NCBI GenBank assembly: GCA_023410905.1
Contig: JAEYPL010000031.1
Location: forward strand, 37,353 to 101,352
Reading direction: 5' to 3'
DNA from: Pseudomonadota bacterium
GTDB lineage: Bacteria; Pseudomonadota; Alphaproteobacteria; Rhizobiales; Hyphomicrobiaceae
DNA: 64,000 nucleotides
In this document: piece after piece, positions 26,704-35,370 of the stretch
Layout: each line of letters begins with the position of its first letter
Numbering within the stretch: the first letter of the stretch is position 1
Notes under the pieces: model-generated
What the model was told of the DNA's origin: nothing
Database searches by the model: none
What the model saw: the letters and a program-made list of their open reading frames with translations, nothing else
Position numbers and translations under genes: made by a program

Positions 26704-28815
26704 TCAGCTCAGCATACGTACGCCCGGCTCTCGCGCCCAAACGCGGGTGCGCGCCTGCGATGAGAAGCCGGCCATGTCCTCGCCGACGTCGATAACGCCC
26801 TCATCGATCGTCACATTGGACTTCTCGAGAAGTGGCATCGCGTGGCGGGTGTAGCCAATGGCCTTCAGATGAGCGAAGGCATGTTGGACGAATTCTATGA
26901 CGGCACTTTCCTTAAGGAGTTCGCTGCAGCCCTCGTCGGACATCACGAGCGCAACGGCGTCAAAGAGCACGGAAGGCATTCCCGCGAGCTGGCCGTCAGC
27001 GGACACACGTCCTCCGCCCTTCAGCGTTACGCCGCCCACCTTTGGCGCGACAATTTTGATGGTGGCGCCTTCCGCAGCTGCCTGCTGGGAGAGAGCTTTC
27101 ACAGTTTTTCCGTCGGCGCCCTCGGTAACAAGCAGCGCTATTGTCCGGCCTTTCAAGCTCGGCGTATACTTGCCGATAATGCGAAGCCCAGGTGACGGCT
27201 GCAAGTCTTTCGGTTCAACGAAGGCTTTCGCCTTCGCGGGAAGCTCCATGCCGAGTCCATCAGCAATTCGCCGAGCCAAGTCCTCATCCACATTTTGCCA
27301 GTTTGCAAGCACGCGTTTGCGCACGTGTTCCAAGCTCACCTTGGACAACTCGAACACGAAAGCGCTCGCGATATGCGCCTGCTCGATCTCGCTCTGCGAC
27401 CGATAGAAAAGTCGTGCGTGGCTATAGTGGTCGCCGAAGCTCTCTGAGCGCACTCGCGCCTTACGATCCTCGACGGGAAGTTGGAAAGAGCGGAAGCCTC
27501 CCTCGGGATCGGCACGCGGCCCACCCGCTTCACCGGCTTCTGCCAAGCTGTTGGGCTCGTAGTTGGCGCGACCCTTGAACACCTGCGTCTGCATTTGGCC
27601 ATCGCGCTGCAGGTTCTGGAGTGGACAGCCTTTCGCGCGATTGACAGGGATTTGATGGAAGTTCACCGTGCCAAGCCGCGATAGCTGCGTGTCTTGATAC
27701 GAAAACAGCCGCCCTTGAAGCAGTGGATCTTCCGAGAAGTCGATGCCCGGAGGAATGTTGGTCGGCATGTATGCGACCTGCTCTGTCTCAGCAAAGAAGT
27801 TATCCGGATTGCGATCGAGAACGAGTCGCCCAACGATCTGAATGGGGATGAGCTCCTCCGGTACGAGCTTGGTTGCGTCCAGAATGTCGAAGGGCAGCTT
27901 GTCTGCCTGCTCCTGGCTGATCAGTTGAACGCCGAAGTCCCATTCGGGAAAATCGCCCGCGGCAATGGCTTCATAGAGATCGCGGCGGTGATAGTCGGGA
28001 TCGGCGCCCGCGATTTTGACCGCTTCATCCCAACACGTGGACTGCAGGCCCAGTCGTGGTTTCCAGTGGAATTTGACGAACGTACCTTCGCCCTTGTTGT
28101 TGACAAGTCGGAAGGTGTTGACGCCGAAACCTTCCATGGTTCGCAGTGAGCGCGGGATCGTTCGATCGGACATCGCCCATGTGACCATGTGTGTGGACTC
28201 GGGCATCAGTCCAACGAAATCCCAGAAGGTGTCGTGGGCACTCGCGGCCTGCGGATAGCCGCGATCGGCCTCCATCTTCACAGCGTGGATGAGGTCAGGA
28301 AACTTTATGGCATCCTGAATGAAGAAGACGGGGATGTTGTTGCCGACGAGATCCCAGTTGCCTTCCTTGGTATAGAATTTGACGGCGAACCCGCGCACGT
28401 CGCGTGGCGTGTCCACGGATCCTGCTCCGCCAGCCACGGTCGAGAAGCGAACAAAGACTTCGGTCTTCGCCCCAACCTCGGTCAGAACTTTGGCGCGGGA
28501 ATACTTCGCCAAAGACTTGGTCAGTTCAAAATAGCCATGAGCGCCGGAGCCCCTCGCGTGAACGATGCGCTCGGGAATGCGCTCATGGTCGAAGTGCTGG
28601 ATCTTCTCGCGGAGGATCATGTCTTCGAGAAGAGTCGGGCCGCGCGGTCCGCCTCTGAGCGAGTTTTGGTTGTCGCTCACCGGCACCCCATGATTGGTCG
28701 TCAGACGTTCATCCGGCAGCGTCGCTGCCTGGTGCATCTCCCCGCCATCGCCCGATCGCGTCTTCGACGAGTGTGCGGGCTTCTTGCCGTTAGACTTGGA
28801 TTTCCGTGCGGTCAT
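26704..28815 (-). CDS. katE: Large-subunit catalase (HPII type)
   Basis: 703 residues, the large-subunit class. The haem core shows the distal His segment ERIVHARGSGAHGYFELT, VRFSTVAGGAGS, and GRLFSYQDTQLSRLG with the proximal Tyr. The last 150 or so residues form the DJ-1/PfpI-like domain found only in large catalases (KGRTIALLVTEGADGKTV, FVQHAFAHLKAIGY). It removes hydrogen peroxide in the cytoplasm. Translation is set at 28815 (MTARKSKSNGKKP); an ATG 43 codons upstream is in frame but the added residues do not look like protein. Large catalases are commonly stationary-phase or general-stress genes. I could not find a clean EcfG promoter before it. Confidence 0.95.
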   Translation of the reverse strand: MTARKSKSNGKKPAHSSKTRSGDGGEMHQAATLPDERLTTNHGVPVSDNQNSLRGGPRGPTLLEDMILREKIQHFDHERIPERIVHARGSGAHGYFELTKSLAKYSRAKVLTEVGAKTEVFVRFSTVAGGAGSVDTPRDVRGFAVKFYTKEGNWDLVGNNIPVFFIQDAIKFPDLIHAVKMEADRGYPQAASAHDTFWDFVGLMPESTHMVTWAMSDRTIPRSLRTMEGFGVNTFRLVNNKGEGTFVKFHWKPRLGLQSTCWDEAVKIAGADPDYHRRDLYEAIAAGDFPEWDFGVQLISQEQADKLPFDILDATKLVPEELIPIQIVGRLVLDRNPDNFFAETEQVAYMPTNIPPGIDFSEDPLLQGRLFSYQDTQLSRLGTVNFHQIPVNRAKGCPLQNLQRDGQMQTQVFKGRANYEPNSLAEAGEAGGPRADPEGGFRSFQLPVEDRKARVRSESFGDHYSHARLFYRSQSEIEQAHIASAFVFELSKVSLEHVRKRVLANWQNVDEDLARRIADGLGMELPAKAKAFVEPKDLQPSPGLRIIGKYTPSLKGRTIALLVTEGADGKTVKALSQQAAAEGATIKIVAPKVGGVTLKGGGRVSADGQLAGMPSVLFDAVALVMSDEGCSELLKESAVIEFVQHAFAHLKAIGYTRHAMPLLEKSNVTIDEGVIDVGEDMAGFSSQARTRVWAREPGVRMLS

Positions 28816-29152
28816 TCTGGCACCTACGATGTTGCGATGCACCGGCTTGCAAAGTGCGTTTAGCCAGAGGCTCGTCTGCACAGGATCTGTTTCCCCTCTA
28901 ACGCGCCGCCCGAAGGTATGTTGCACGCTCAAATTCAGCATCACGATCGTCGGCCCGCTCCGCCTGCAGAGCGGTCGAGGAAGAGATCGTGCAAGCGGAG
29001 CGCTTCGCTATCGCGAGGTACCCATCCTTTTCTCGTGCGGATGGAGGCGGGGCAATAATCGAGCGACGGCGCTTTAAGCTCGGAACCATCTGCGTTCGGT
29101 CGGATTAGCCATAGGAGTTGGTCTTTCTGCTTTGCCTTCGAGAGGAGTGATG
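28816..29152. other. 337-base divergent region between katE and the YdeP-type gene
   Basis: Both flanking genes start here and read away from each other, so their promoters must lie inside. GGAAC occurs at 29082-29086 on the plus strand, but no CGTT follows at 16-17 bases, so I do not call it an EcfG promoter. AGAGGAG at 29141-29147 is the ribosome site of the YdeP-type gene. No other feature was recognised. Confidence 0.35.
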
Positions 29153-31471
29153 ATGGCGGACGATGTGGCGTTCAAGGCGTACGATAGCCCGGCGGGAGGT
29201 TGGGGTTCTGTTAAGTCTCTGTTACGTCACTCCACTCGACAGGGTGCGATTGGCACCGCGCCTGATCTCTTGCGTCATCACAACAAAACCCAGGGCTATA
29301 TGTGCAGCAGTTGCGCATGGCCGAAGCCTGCCGAGCCGCATGCCGCTGAGTTCTGCGAGAATGGAGCCAAGGCCGCCTTCTGGGAGATGACGTCGAAGCG
29401 GACGACACCGGAATTCTTCGGCCGCCACGCCGTGAGTGAGCTCCTTCAATGGTCGGACTTCGATCTTGAGAACGAGGGTCGGCTCACGCACCCCATGCGT
29501 TACGACGCCGGTATCGATCGCTACGTTCCGGTAACCTGGGAGGAGGCGTTCACCGATATCGGTGCCAAACTGGCCTCCTATGATCCCGAGGCCGTTGCGT
29601 TTTACGCTTCCGGCAGGGCTTCGCTGGAAGCCTCATACATGTACCAGCTGCTGGCACGGCTGTATGGCAACAACAACCTGCCCGACAGCTCGAATATGTG
29701 CCACGAGACGACGTCGGTGGCGCTGCCACAGAGCATCGGAACCCCGGTTGGCACGGTTCTCCTCGAGGATTTCTCGAAGACGGATTGCATCTTCGCCTTC
29801 GGGCAGAACGTCGGAACGAATTCTCCACGCCTGCTGCACAATTTGCAGGAGGCGCGCGAGCGCGGCGTCCCGATCGTCGTCTTCAATCCGTTGCGTGAGA
29901 AGGGCTGGGAGGAATTCATCAATCCGCAGCGGCCCGGTCAGATGCTCACGCATGACGCAACGAACATAGCGACGCAATACTATCAGGTGCGCGCGGGCGG
30001 GGATATTGCAGCACTTCTCGGTTTGGCCAAGGCGCTCATGCAATGGCACGATCCGACAGGACAGGGTGGTGGCGTGCACGTGCTTGATACGCCATTTATC
30101 CAAACACACACACATGGGTTCGATGCGTTCCGTGCCTTCATCATGGAGACGGCATGGGAAGATATCGAAAAGGAAAGCGGTCTGACGCGCGCCGCTTTGG
30201 AAGCCGCAGCGAAAACCTACAGCGCCGCGGCATCAGTTATTGCTGTGTATGGGATGGGTCTGACGCAGCATCGCCTCGGCGTCGACAACGTGCAAATGCT
30301 TGTGAACTTCCTCCTTCTCCGCGGCAATATCGGCAAGCCAGGCGCCGGTATCTGCCCGGTTCGTGGACACTCCAACGTGCAAGGGCAGCGAACGGTCGGC
30401 ATCGCGGAGAAACCGGAGCTCGTTCCCCTCGATCGATTGGCGGATCTGTATGATTTCTCGCCGCCGACAAAGGAGGGCTTGGCGACGGTCGGGGTGTGCG
30501 AAGGCGTCGTGGCCGGTACGGTGCACGCCTTCATCGGCCTCGGCGGCAACTTCGTCCGCGCCATTCCAGATCATGATGTCATGGAGCCGGCATGGAGAAA
30601 TCTGGATCTCTCCGTACAGATTGCCACGAAACTCAATCGCACACATCTCATCACGGCACGTACAACGTACCTCCTTCCGTGCCTCGCGCGCACGGAGATC
30701 GACGAGCAGGCTTCCGGGCCACAAATCGTCACGGTCGAGGATTCCACCACCTGCATTCATGCCTCGCGCGGTGTTACCAGCCCGGCCAGCGAGCATCTGC
30801 TGTCAGAACTCCGTATCATCGCCGAGATTGCGAAAGCGACGCTGCCGTCCAATCCGCGCATCCCCTGGGACGATTGGGTTGCCGACTACGCCTTGGTGCG
30901 CGATGCGATCGAGAAGACCTATCCTGATCAATTTCACGACTTCAATGCGCGCCTCGATACGCCGGGCGGCTTTCCGCGACCGATCGCGGCGCGTGACCGC
31001 GTATGGGAGACCGATACCAAACGAGCGAACTTCAAAGTGCCAAAGGCGCTTTCTGCGAGCTTTGATGACGGCAGCGACGCCGACGTTCTGCGACTGATTA
31101 CGCTGCGTTCGAACGACCAGTTCAATACAACCGTGTATGGGTATGATGATCGCTTCAGAGGGATCTATGGCTCGCGCATGATCGTCATGATGAACCGTGA
31201 CGACATGCTGCGACTCGGTATCGTCCACGAGGCCGAGATCGAACTGACGACCGCTGTGGACGACGGCGTGCACCGGAATGTCTCTGGCTTGAAGGCACTG
31301 GAGTATGATATTCCTCCAGGCAACTGCGCCGCCTACTTCCCCGAATGCAGTCCTCTAATTCCACTGTGGCAGTTCGCCGAGGAAAGCAAAACACCGGCAG
31401 CGAAATCGGTGCCAGTAAGAGCTCGCGCCATCAGTACTCAAGGGCAAGCTCAAGAGGCGATTGCGCCATGA
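29153..31471 (+). CDS. FdhF/YdeP-type molybdopterin oxidoreductase
   Basis: 772 residues of the molybdopterin oxidoreductase superfamily, YdeP branch. Near the N-terminus, GYMCSSCAWPKPAEPHAAEF is the short Cys pair characteristic of this branch in place of the four-Cys cluster of classic formate dehydrogenases. The pterin-binding domains are complete, including PDSSNMCHETTSVALPQSIG, GMGLTQHRLGVDNVQMLVNF and a C-terminal molybdopterin-guanine domain with ITLRSNDQFNTTVYGYDDRF. The second of two adjacent ATGs (29153) is preferred, giving five bases from AGAGGAG. Its stop overlaps the start of a formate/nitrite channel gene, suggesting a small anion substrate or product. In enterobacteria YdeP is linked to acid resistance; the reaction is unproven. 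Confidence 0.85.
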   Translation: MADDVAFKAYDSPAGGWGSVKSLLRHSTRQGAIGTAPDLLRHHNKTQGYMCSSCAWPKPAEPHAAEFCENGAKAAFWEMTSKRTTPEFFGRHAVSELLQWSDFDLENEGRLTHPMRYDAGIDRYVPVTWEEAFTDIGAKLASYDPEAVAFYASGRASLEASYMYQLLARLYGNNNLPDSSNMCHETTSVALPQSIGTPVGTVLLEDFSKTDCIFAFGQNVGTNSPRLLHNLQEARERGVPIVVFNPLREKGWEEFINPQRPGQMLTHDATNIATQYYQVRAGGDIAALLGLAKALMQWHDPTGQGGGVHVLDTPFIQTHTHGFDAFRAFIMETAWEDIEKESGLTRAALEAAAKTYSAAASVIAVYGMGLTQHRLGVDNVQMLVNFLLLRGNIGKPGAGICPVRGHSNVQGQRTVGIAEKPELVPLDRLADLYDFSPPTKEGLATVGVCEGVVAGTVHAFIGLGGNFVRAIPDHDVMEPAWRNLDLSVQIATKLNRTHLITARTTYLLPCLARTEIDEQASGPQIVTVEDSTTCIHASRGVTSPASEHLLSELRIIAEIAKATLPSNPRIPWDDWVADYALVRDAIEKTYPDQFHDFNARLDTPGGFPRPIAARDRVWETDTKRANFKVPKALSASFDDGSDADVLRLITLRSNDQFNTTVYGYDDRFRGIYGSRMIVMMNRDDMLRLGIVHEAEIELTTAVDDGVHRNVSGLKALEYDIPPGNCAAYFPECSPLIPLWQFAEESKTPAAKSVPVRARAISTQGQAQEAIAP

Positions 31472-32274
31472 GTGACTGCGCTTCGCTGCGCCAGCCACCC
31501 GAACTCACTGCCGATGTATTCAAAGCGATGATCGAAAAATCATCGCTTCGCACCGGTCAGATCGTGGCTCTAGGCGTGCTCGCTGGCATGTATATCGGCT
31601 TCGGCGGTCTCTTCGCCACTGTCGCTCTGGCGGGAGCGGATGCAGTGCTGCCTCATGGTGTGGCGCAAGTGCTGGCCGGCTTGGTGTTCGCCACCGGCCT
31701 CGTTTTGGTTGTCATTGCAGGCGCCGAGCTCTTCACGGGCAATCTGTTGATGGCAGGACCGGTCGCGGCGAAAAGCCTGCCGCTCTCACAAGCGACTGTC
31801 GCTCTACTTGTCGTCTATCTCGCCAATTTTGCAGGATCTGTGCTTCTCGCCGTGTTGGTGTTCGCCGCCGGTATGCATTTGTCTGAGGGTGGCGCCATCG
31901 CTGCCGCCGCCATGGATATCGCTTCGACTAAAGCCTCTCTCGGCTTCACTGCTGCTGTAGCGAGCGGCGTTCTCGCGAACATTCTAGTATGTCTCGCCGT
32001 GTGGCTCTCGTATAGCGCGACATCGACAACAGATAAGGTCGCGGCGGTTCTCCTGCCCATCGCAGCGTTCGTCGCTGCCGGCCTCGAGCACTCCGTCGCC
32101 AATATGTACCTCTTGTCGTACGCCTGGATGATCCAGGATGCGTCTGCCGACGCAGCGGCCATTTCGTTGGCGCGCATCCTCGGCAACATCGTTCCCGCAA
32201 CCATCGGCAACATTATTGGTGGATCGAGCGTCGCGTTGGCCTACTGGTGGTCGTATCATCGAGAGGCGGAATAG
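31468..32274 (+). CDS. Formate/nitrite transporter (FNT) family channel
   Basis: 268 residues with six membrane segments. Diagnostic FNT features are present: YIGFGGLFATVALAGAD in the first helix, IAGAELFTGNLLMAGP in the second re-entrant segment, GLEHSVANMYLLSYAWM and the closing GNIVPATIGNIIGGSSVALA. Family members (FocA, NirC) pass formate, nitrite or similar small anions. The ATG overlaps the stop of the YdeP-type oxidoreductase (ATGA), so the two are probably made together and may handle the same anion. Sequence alone does not separate formate from nitrite. The next gene, CinA-like, is convergent 20 bases away. Confidence 0.92.
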   Translation: MSDCASLRQPPELTADVFKAMIEKSSLRTGQIVALGVLAGMYIGFGGLFATVALAGADAVLPHGVAQVLAGLVFATGLVLVVIAGAELFTGNLLMAGPVAAKSLPLSQATVALLVVYLANFAGSVLLAVLVFAAGMHLSEGGAIAAAAMDIASTKASLGFTAAVASGVLANILVCLAVWLSYSATSTTDKVAAVLLPIAAFVAAGLEHSVANMYLLSYAWMIQDASADAAAISLARILGNIVPATIGNIIGGSSVALAYWWSYHREAE

Positions 32275-32293
32275 CCCACTCACAGCTGCCAAC

Positions 32294-32800
32294 CTATCGC
32301 GCCGTCGCGAATTCCTTGAGCACCAACGACAGTGCTTGGAAGAGCACGTCACCGCGAACGCGACCCGAGGCCTGTTCCTCGATCGTCAACCGGCGTACAT
32401 GGGGTGCTCCGGCTCGCCATTGCACGGCGAGATAGGTAAGGCCGACCGGGTTGCCGTCATCGTCAGGCTTCGGGCCCCCGACGCAGGTGACCGCGACTGC
32501 GATATCTGCTGACGGGCATTTGTCGAGGGCTCCCCGGGCCATCGCAGCCGCTACTTCGGCGCTGACAGCTGAGTGCAATGTGATGGCGTTTGCGGGGATG
32601 CCAAGCAGATCCACCTTGCACCACTTGGAATAAGTGACAAAGCCGCCGAGAAAGACGTCCCCAGCACCCGGGGTATCCGCCAGAAGTGTGGCCAGCGCGC
32701 CAGCGGTACAGGATTCGACCGTGATGATCTTGGCTCGGGCGACGCACGCCGCCTCGATAACGCGAGCTGAAAGATCCGTGATGGCCATATGGTGCGACAT
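32294..32800 (-). CDS. CinA C-terminal (PncC-type) nicotinamide-nucleotide amidase-like protein
   Basis: 168 residues, a stand-alone PncC domain. TVESCTAGALATLLADTPGA, FLGGFVTYSKWCKVDLLGI and LHSAVSAEVAAAMARGAL match the family that deamidates nicotinamide mononucleotide. The usual TGxxGP loop reads TCVGGPKPDDDGNPVG here, with Gly changed to Cys, a modest variation. GGAAG lies before the ATG at 32800. It follows the YihY-type gene on the same strand, 75 bases downstream, separated by a small hairpin GTCCTC-CACTA-GAGGAC (32821-32837), so it may share the EcfG promoter at 33806-33832 or have its own. Confidence 0.85.
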   Translation of the reverse strand: MSHHMAITDLSARVIEAACVARAKIITVESCTAGALATLLADTPGAGDVFLGGFVTYSKWCKVDLLGIPANAITLHSAVSAEVAAAMARGALDKCPSADIAVAVTCVGGPKPDDDGNPVGLTYLAVQWRAGAPHVRRLTIEEQASGRVRGDVLFQALSLVLKEFATAR

Positions 32801-32875
32801 TGGCTGCTTCCACTACGCAAGTCCTCCACTAGAGGACATCTAAACGCGTGTTCTGTTCGTCGCCGGTTATCAAGC

Positions 32876-33748
32876 CTACGCGCGCTCCCGATCAAGCGAG
32901 CCGGTTGGATTGGTTGGAACCGAGGGACTCGATTGAGCTGAGGACATCCGCCCCAGCACATGTGTGACCTCTGCCCCATAGAGCAGGATCTGAGCAGAGT
33001 AATAAATCCATACGAGCAGTACGACGAGGGATGCGGCGGCGCCATACGTCGACTCCAGGCCTTGCGTGCCGATGTACCCGGATATTGCGGCTTTCCCGAT
33101 ATTGAACAGCATGGCCGTCGTGAGCCCGCCGATCCAGGCATCGCGCCAAGCGACATCGGCGTCAGGGAACGATTTGAACAGCATGGCGAACAGGGCAGAC
33201 AGAACGCCGAGGGAGACCGCGAAATTCAGCGCTTCCCAAAGAAGGCTTTCACCGGAGCCGATCGACGCCGAAAGACCCGACAAAGCTGTGTTGATGACCA
33301 GCGATACTGCCAGAAGGAAGCCCAATGCGAGTATGCCGGCGAAGGACACGACATAAGTACGTATGTAGGTCCAGATGCCAGCGTACTCCAGCTCCTTCGT
33401 TTCCCAGATCGTATTGAGCGCATCCTTGAGCTGCGCGACGACGCCGAGGGCTGCGGCCAGCAATAGGATGATGCCCACCAAGGCGGCTATGGCGCCGCTG
33501 GCTGGTGAGCCGGCACCTTGCAGCATGGCCTCGACAGCCTGGCTGCCGGCGGGCCCAAGCAAATTGCGGAGCTGATCGTTGAGCGCGGTGGAGACGGCCT
33601 CGCGGCCGAAGAACATGCCGGCAATGCTCACGACAATGAGGAGCAAAGGCCCCAGAGAAAACACCGAGTAGTAAGCGAGCGCCGCCCCAAGCCGCGCATC
33701 ACGGTGGCGCAGCCAATCGTTGCCTGCTTCTACGAACACATTCCACAT
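32876..33748 (-). CDS. YihY/BrkB family inner-membrane protein
   Basis: 290 residues with about six membrane spans. ARLGAALAYYSVFSLGPLLL near the N-terminus is the family signature, followed by GSPASGAIAALVGIILLLAA and AYSTYGAAASLVVLLVWIYY-like helices. The function of the family is not firmly known, despite older names such as ribonuclease BN. An in-frame ATG exists at 33823, but it lies inside and upstream of the expected transcription start of the divergent EcfG promoter (33806-33832), so the ATG at 33748, opening MWNVFVEAGNDW, is chosen; its ribosome site is weak. The C-terminal tail is short and polar. Expression in general stress is inferred from the promoter. Confidence 0.82.
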   Translation of the reverse strand: MWNVFVEAGNDWLRHRDARLGAALAYYSVFSLGPLLLIVVSIAGMFFGREAVSTALNDQLRNLLGPAGSQAVEAMLQGAGSPASGAIAALVGIILLLAAALGVVAQLKDALNTIWETKELEYAGIWTYIRTYVVSFAGILALGFLLAVSLVINTALSGLSASIGSGESLLWEALNFAVSLGVLSALFAMLFKSFPDADVAWRDAWIGGLTTAMLFNIGKAAISGYIGTQGLESTYGAAASLVVLLVWIYYSAQILLYGAEVTHVLGRMSSAQSSPSVPTNPTGSLDRERA

Positions 33749-33805
33749 GGTCGATGCCAGATCAGTCTCATCGGAGGCTGGCGCGTCAGTGTCGCGATCG
33801 GATCG

Positions 33806-33832
33806 GGAACGGGATTGGCGCACATACGTTCC
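33806..33832. promoter_or_regulatory. Face-to-face EcfG general-stress promoter pair
   Basis: The plus strand reads GGAAC (33806-33810), 16 bases, CGTT (33827-33830). The minus strand reads GGAAC (33832-33828), 16 bases, CGTT (33811-33808). Both are exact matches to the GGAAC-N16/17-CGTT consensus of alphaproteobacterial EcfG/RpoE2. The -35 of each direction overlaps the -10 of the other, so the whole element is a 27-base palindrome, GGAACG-N15-CGTTCC. The plus arm lies 38 bases before the membrane-protein gene at 33868, the minus arm about 60 bases before the YihY-type gene. Confidence 0.8.
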
Positions 33833-33867
33833 CTGAAAAATTATCCAGCATGTCAGCGAGGTAGCCG

Positions 33868-34344
33868 ATGTTCGGGCGGCTCATGAATTGGATCGGAGAT
33901 GCGGCAGGCTCCATCGCGACAAAGTATGCGCTACGCGCATCAGTGGGCGTTCCGTTCGCCCTGGCCGCAGGTTTTGGAATTGCGGGGCTTACCGCTTATC
34001 TGATCGAGCTGTTCGGCAGCAGAGACGCCTATTTCTTGCTCGCGGCAGGATTTGCGGTTTGCGGTGTTCTGGCAGCGCTCATCGTGCGTTGGCGCGAGAA
34101 TCAGGAAGAGCACGAAGGACAAGATGCGCCAGACGAGCGAGCCGCAAAGTCCATGGCCACCGCTGCAAAAGTCGCAGTCAGCGTGCCCGCGGCGTTGATG
34201 GCAGAGAGGTCAGATACCCGCGTTGCGAGCACGGGGTGGGCCGCGATCCTGAAAGGCTGGCCTTTCTATGCCTTGGCCTTCGGCCTCCTTTTGCTTGCTT
34301 CGCAGTCAAAGAGCGATGCGCGTGCCCGGACGCTTCGCTTCTGA
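33868..34344 (+). CDS. Small membrane protein of unknown function
   Basis: 158 residues. Hydrophobic stretches at about 28-48 and 56-74 (SVGVPFALAAGFGIAGLTAY, AYFLLAAGFAVCGVLAALIV) and again near 130-147 suggest two or three membrane spans, with a charged loop rich in Glu and Arg between. The layout resembles phage-holin-like or DUF-type stress membrane proteins of rhizobia, but I cannot name a family. GAGG at 33859-33862 is the ribosome site. The exact EcfG promoter 38 bases upstream makes it a likely general-stress gene, expressed divergently from the YihY-type protein. Confidence 0.75.
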   Translation: MFGRLMNWIGDAAGSIATKYALRASVGVPFALAAGFGIAGLTAYLIELFGSRDAYFLLAAGFAVCGVLAALIVRWRENQEEHEGQDAPDERAAKSMATAAKVAVSVPAALMAERSDTRVASTGWAAILKGWPFYALAFGLLLLASQSKSDARARTLRF

Positions 34345-34452
34345 TCGATTGGTGGCTGAGCAGTGATGGCAAACCCCAAAAATGGACTCGCGTTGGGATC
34401 ACGGCAGCGGGCATCTAGCATCGGCTCCGTGCTGAAAAATGAGTGAGCTCGC

Positions 34453-34480
34453 GGAACAACCCGAGGCTGCATGCGGTTCC
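34453..34480. promoter_or_regulatory. EcfG-like promoter before the SDR gene
   Basis: GGAAC at 34453-34457 is followed after 17 bases by GGTT at 34475-34478, one base off the CGTT consensus. The opposite strand also reads GGAAC (34480-34476), then 17 bases, then TGTT. The element is thus a looser version of the two palindromic pairs in this window. The plus arm points to the SDR gene, whose ATG is about 94 bases downstream. No minus-strand gene lies in range. Confidence 0.45.
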
Positions 34481-34571
34481 CTTCCAAGTACAGCGAGTGG
34501 GCAGAGCTGGAAATCTTCGGCGTGCTCCGACGATATCGCGGCCGGTGTGGGTCAACAGGAGGACACGAATA

Positions 34572-35360
34572 ATGGCGCAAATTGATCGGCCGCTCGCCGT
34601 TGTCACGGGTGCCTCGACAGGCATTGGATATGAACTGGCGAAATGCTGCGCGCGCGAAGGCTTCGATCTCGTCGTGGCTGCCGATGAGGCGCAGATCCAC
34701 GCATCAGCGGAGGAATTCAAGGCGATCGGTGTTCGCTGCGAGGCTGTAGAAGCCGATCTGAGCACGCTTGAGGGAGTGGATAAGCTTTTAGAGGTGATTG
34801 GTAATCGACCGGTGGAAGCACTCCTGGCGAACGCCGGTCGCGGACTCGGCAAAGGTTTTCTCGATCAAGACTTCGACGACGTCATCCATGTGGTCAATAC
34901 CAACATCAGCGGGACGCTCTACCTGATACAGAGCGTCGGTCACGATATGCGCGAGCGTGGCAAAGGGCGTATTCTCATCGTCGGCTCGATTGCGGGGTTC
35001 ATCCCCGGGACCTATCAAGCGGTCTACAACGCGAGCAAGGCGTTTCTCGATTCCTTCTCGTTCGCATTGCGGGCAGAGCTTGCCGACAGCGGCGTGACGG
35101 TCACATGCCTTATGCCGGGCGCCACGGAAACCGACTTCTTCGAACGGGCCGATATGCTCGATACCGAAGTAGGGCAGAGCAACAAGGACGATCCCGTTGA
35201 CGTGGCGGCGACGGGTTTCCGCGCCATGATGAACGGAGATGGCGATGTGGTCAGCGGCTGGCACAACAAACTGCAATCGGCCATTGCCAATGTAACGCCC
35301 GCCGCGCTGCTTGCCGAGGCGCATCGCCAGCAGGCCGCGCCTGGATCCGCCAAGCACTGA
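34572..35360 (+). CDS. Short-chain dehydrogenase/reductase
   Basis: 262 residues of the classical SDR fold. The NAD(P) site VVTGASTGIGYELAK is at 9-23, NAGRG at about 79-83, the catalytic Ser in VGSIAGFIPGT and the YNASK motif (Tyr and Lys) near 150. PGATETDFF after the active site is typical. ATG 34572 is preceded by AGGAGG. The alcohol dehydrogenase gene follows 10 bases after its stop, so they form an operon. In rhizobia such SDR plus ADH pairs often accompany general-stress promoters. The substrate is unknown; redox handling of an alcohol or sugar is the likely theme. Confidence 0.87.
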   Translation: MAQIDRPLAVVTGASTGIGYELAKCCAREGFDLVVAADEAQIHASAEEFKAIGVRCEAVEADLSTLEGVDKLLEVIGNRPVEALLANAGRGLGKGFLDQDFDDVIHVVNTNISGTLYLIQSVGHDMRERGKGRILIVGSIAGFIPGTYQAVYNASKAFLDSFSFALRAELADSGVTVTCLMPGATETDFFERADMLDTEVGQSNKDDPVDVAATGFRAMMNGDGDVVSGWHNKLQSAIANVTPAALLAEAHRQQAAPGSAKH

Positions 35361-35370
35361 GGAGCGTCAT

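Noticed and set aside
29082..29086. GGAAC before the YdeP-type gene as an EcfG promoter
   Set aside because: No CGTT or close variant at 16-17 bases; the only CGTT is six bases downstream.
33749..33823. ATG at 33823 as start of the YihY-type gene
   Set aside because: It overlaps the EcfG promoter and lies upstream of the predicted transcription start; 33748 fits better, although a second promoter further upstream would revive it.
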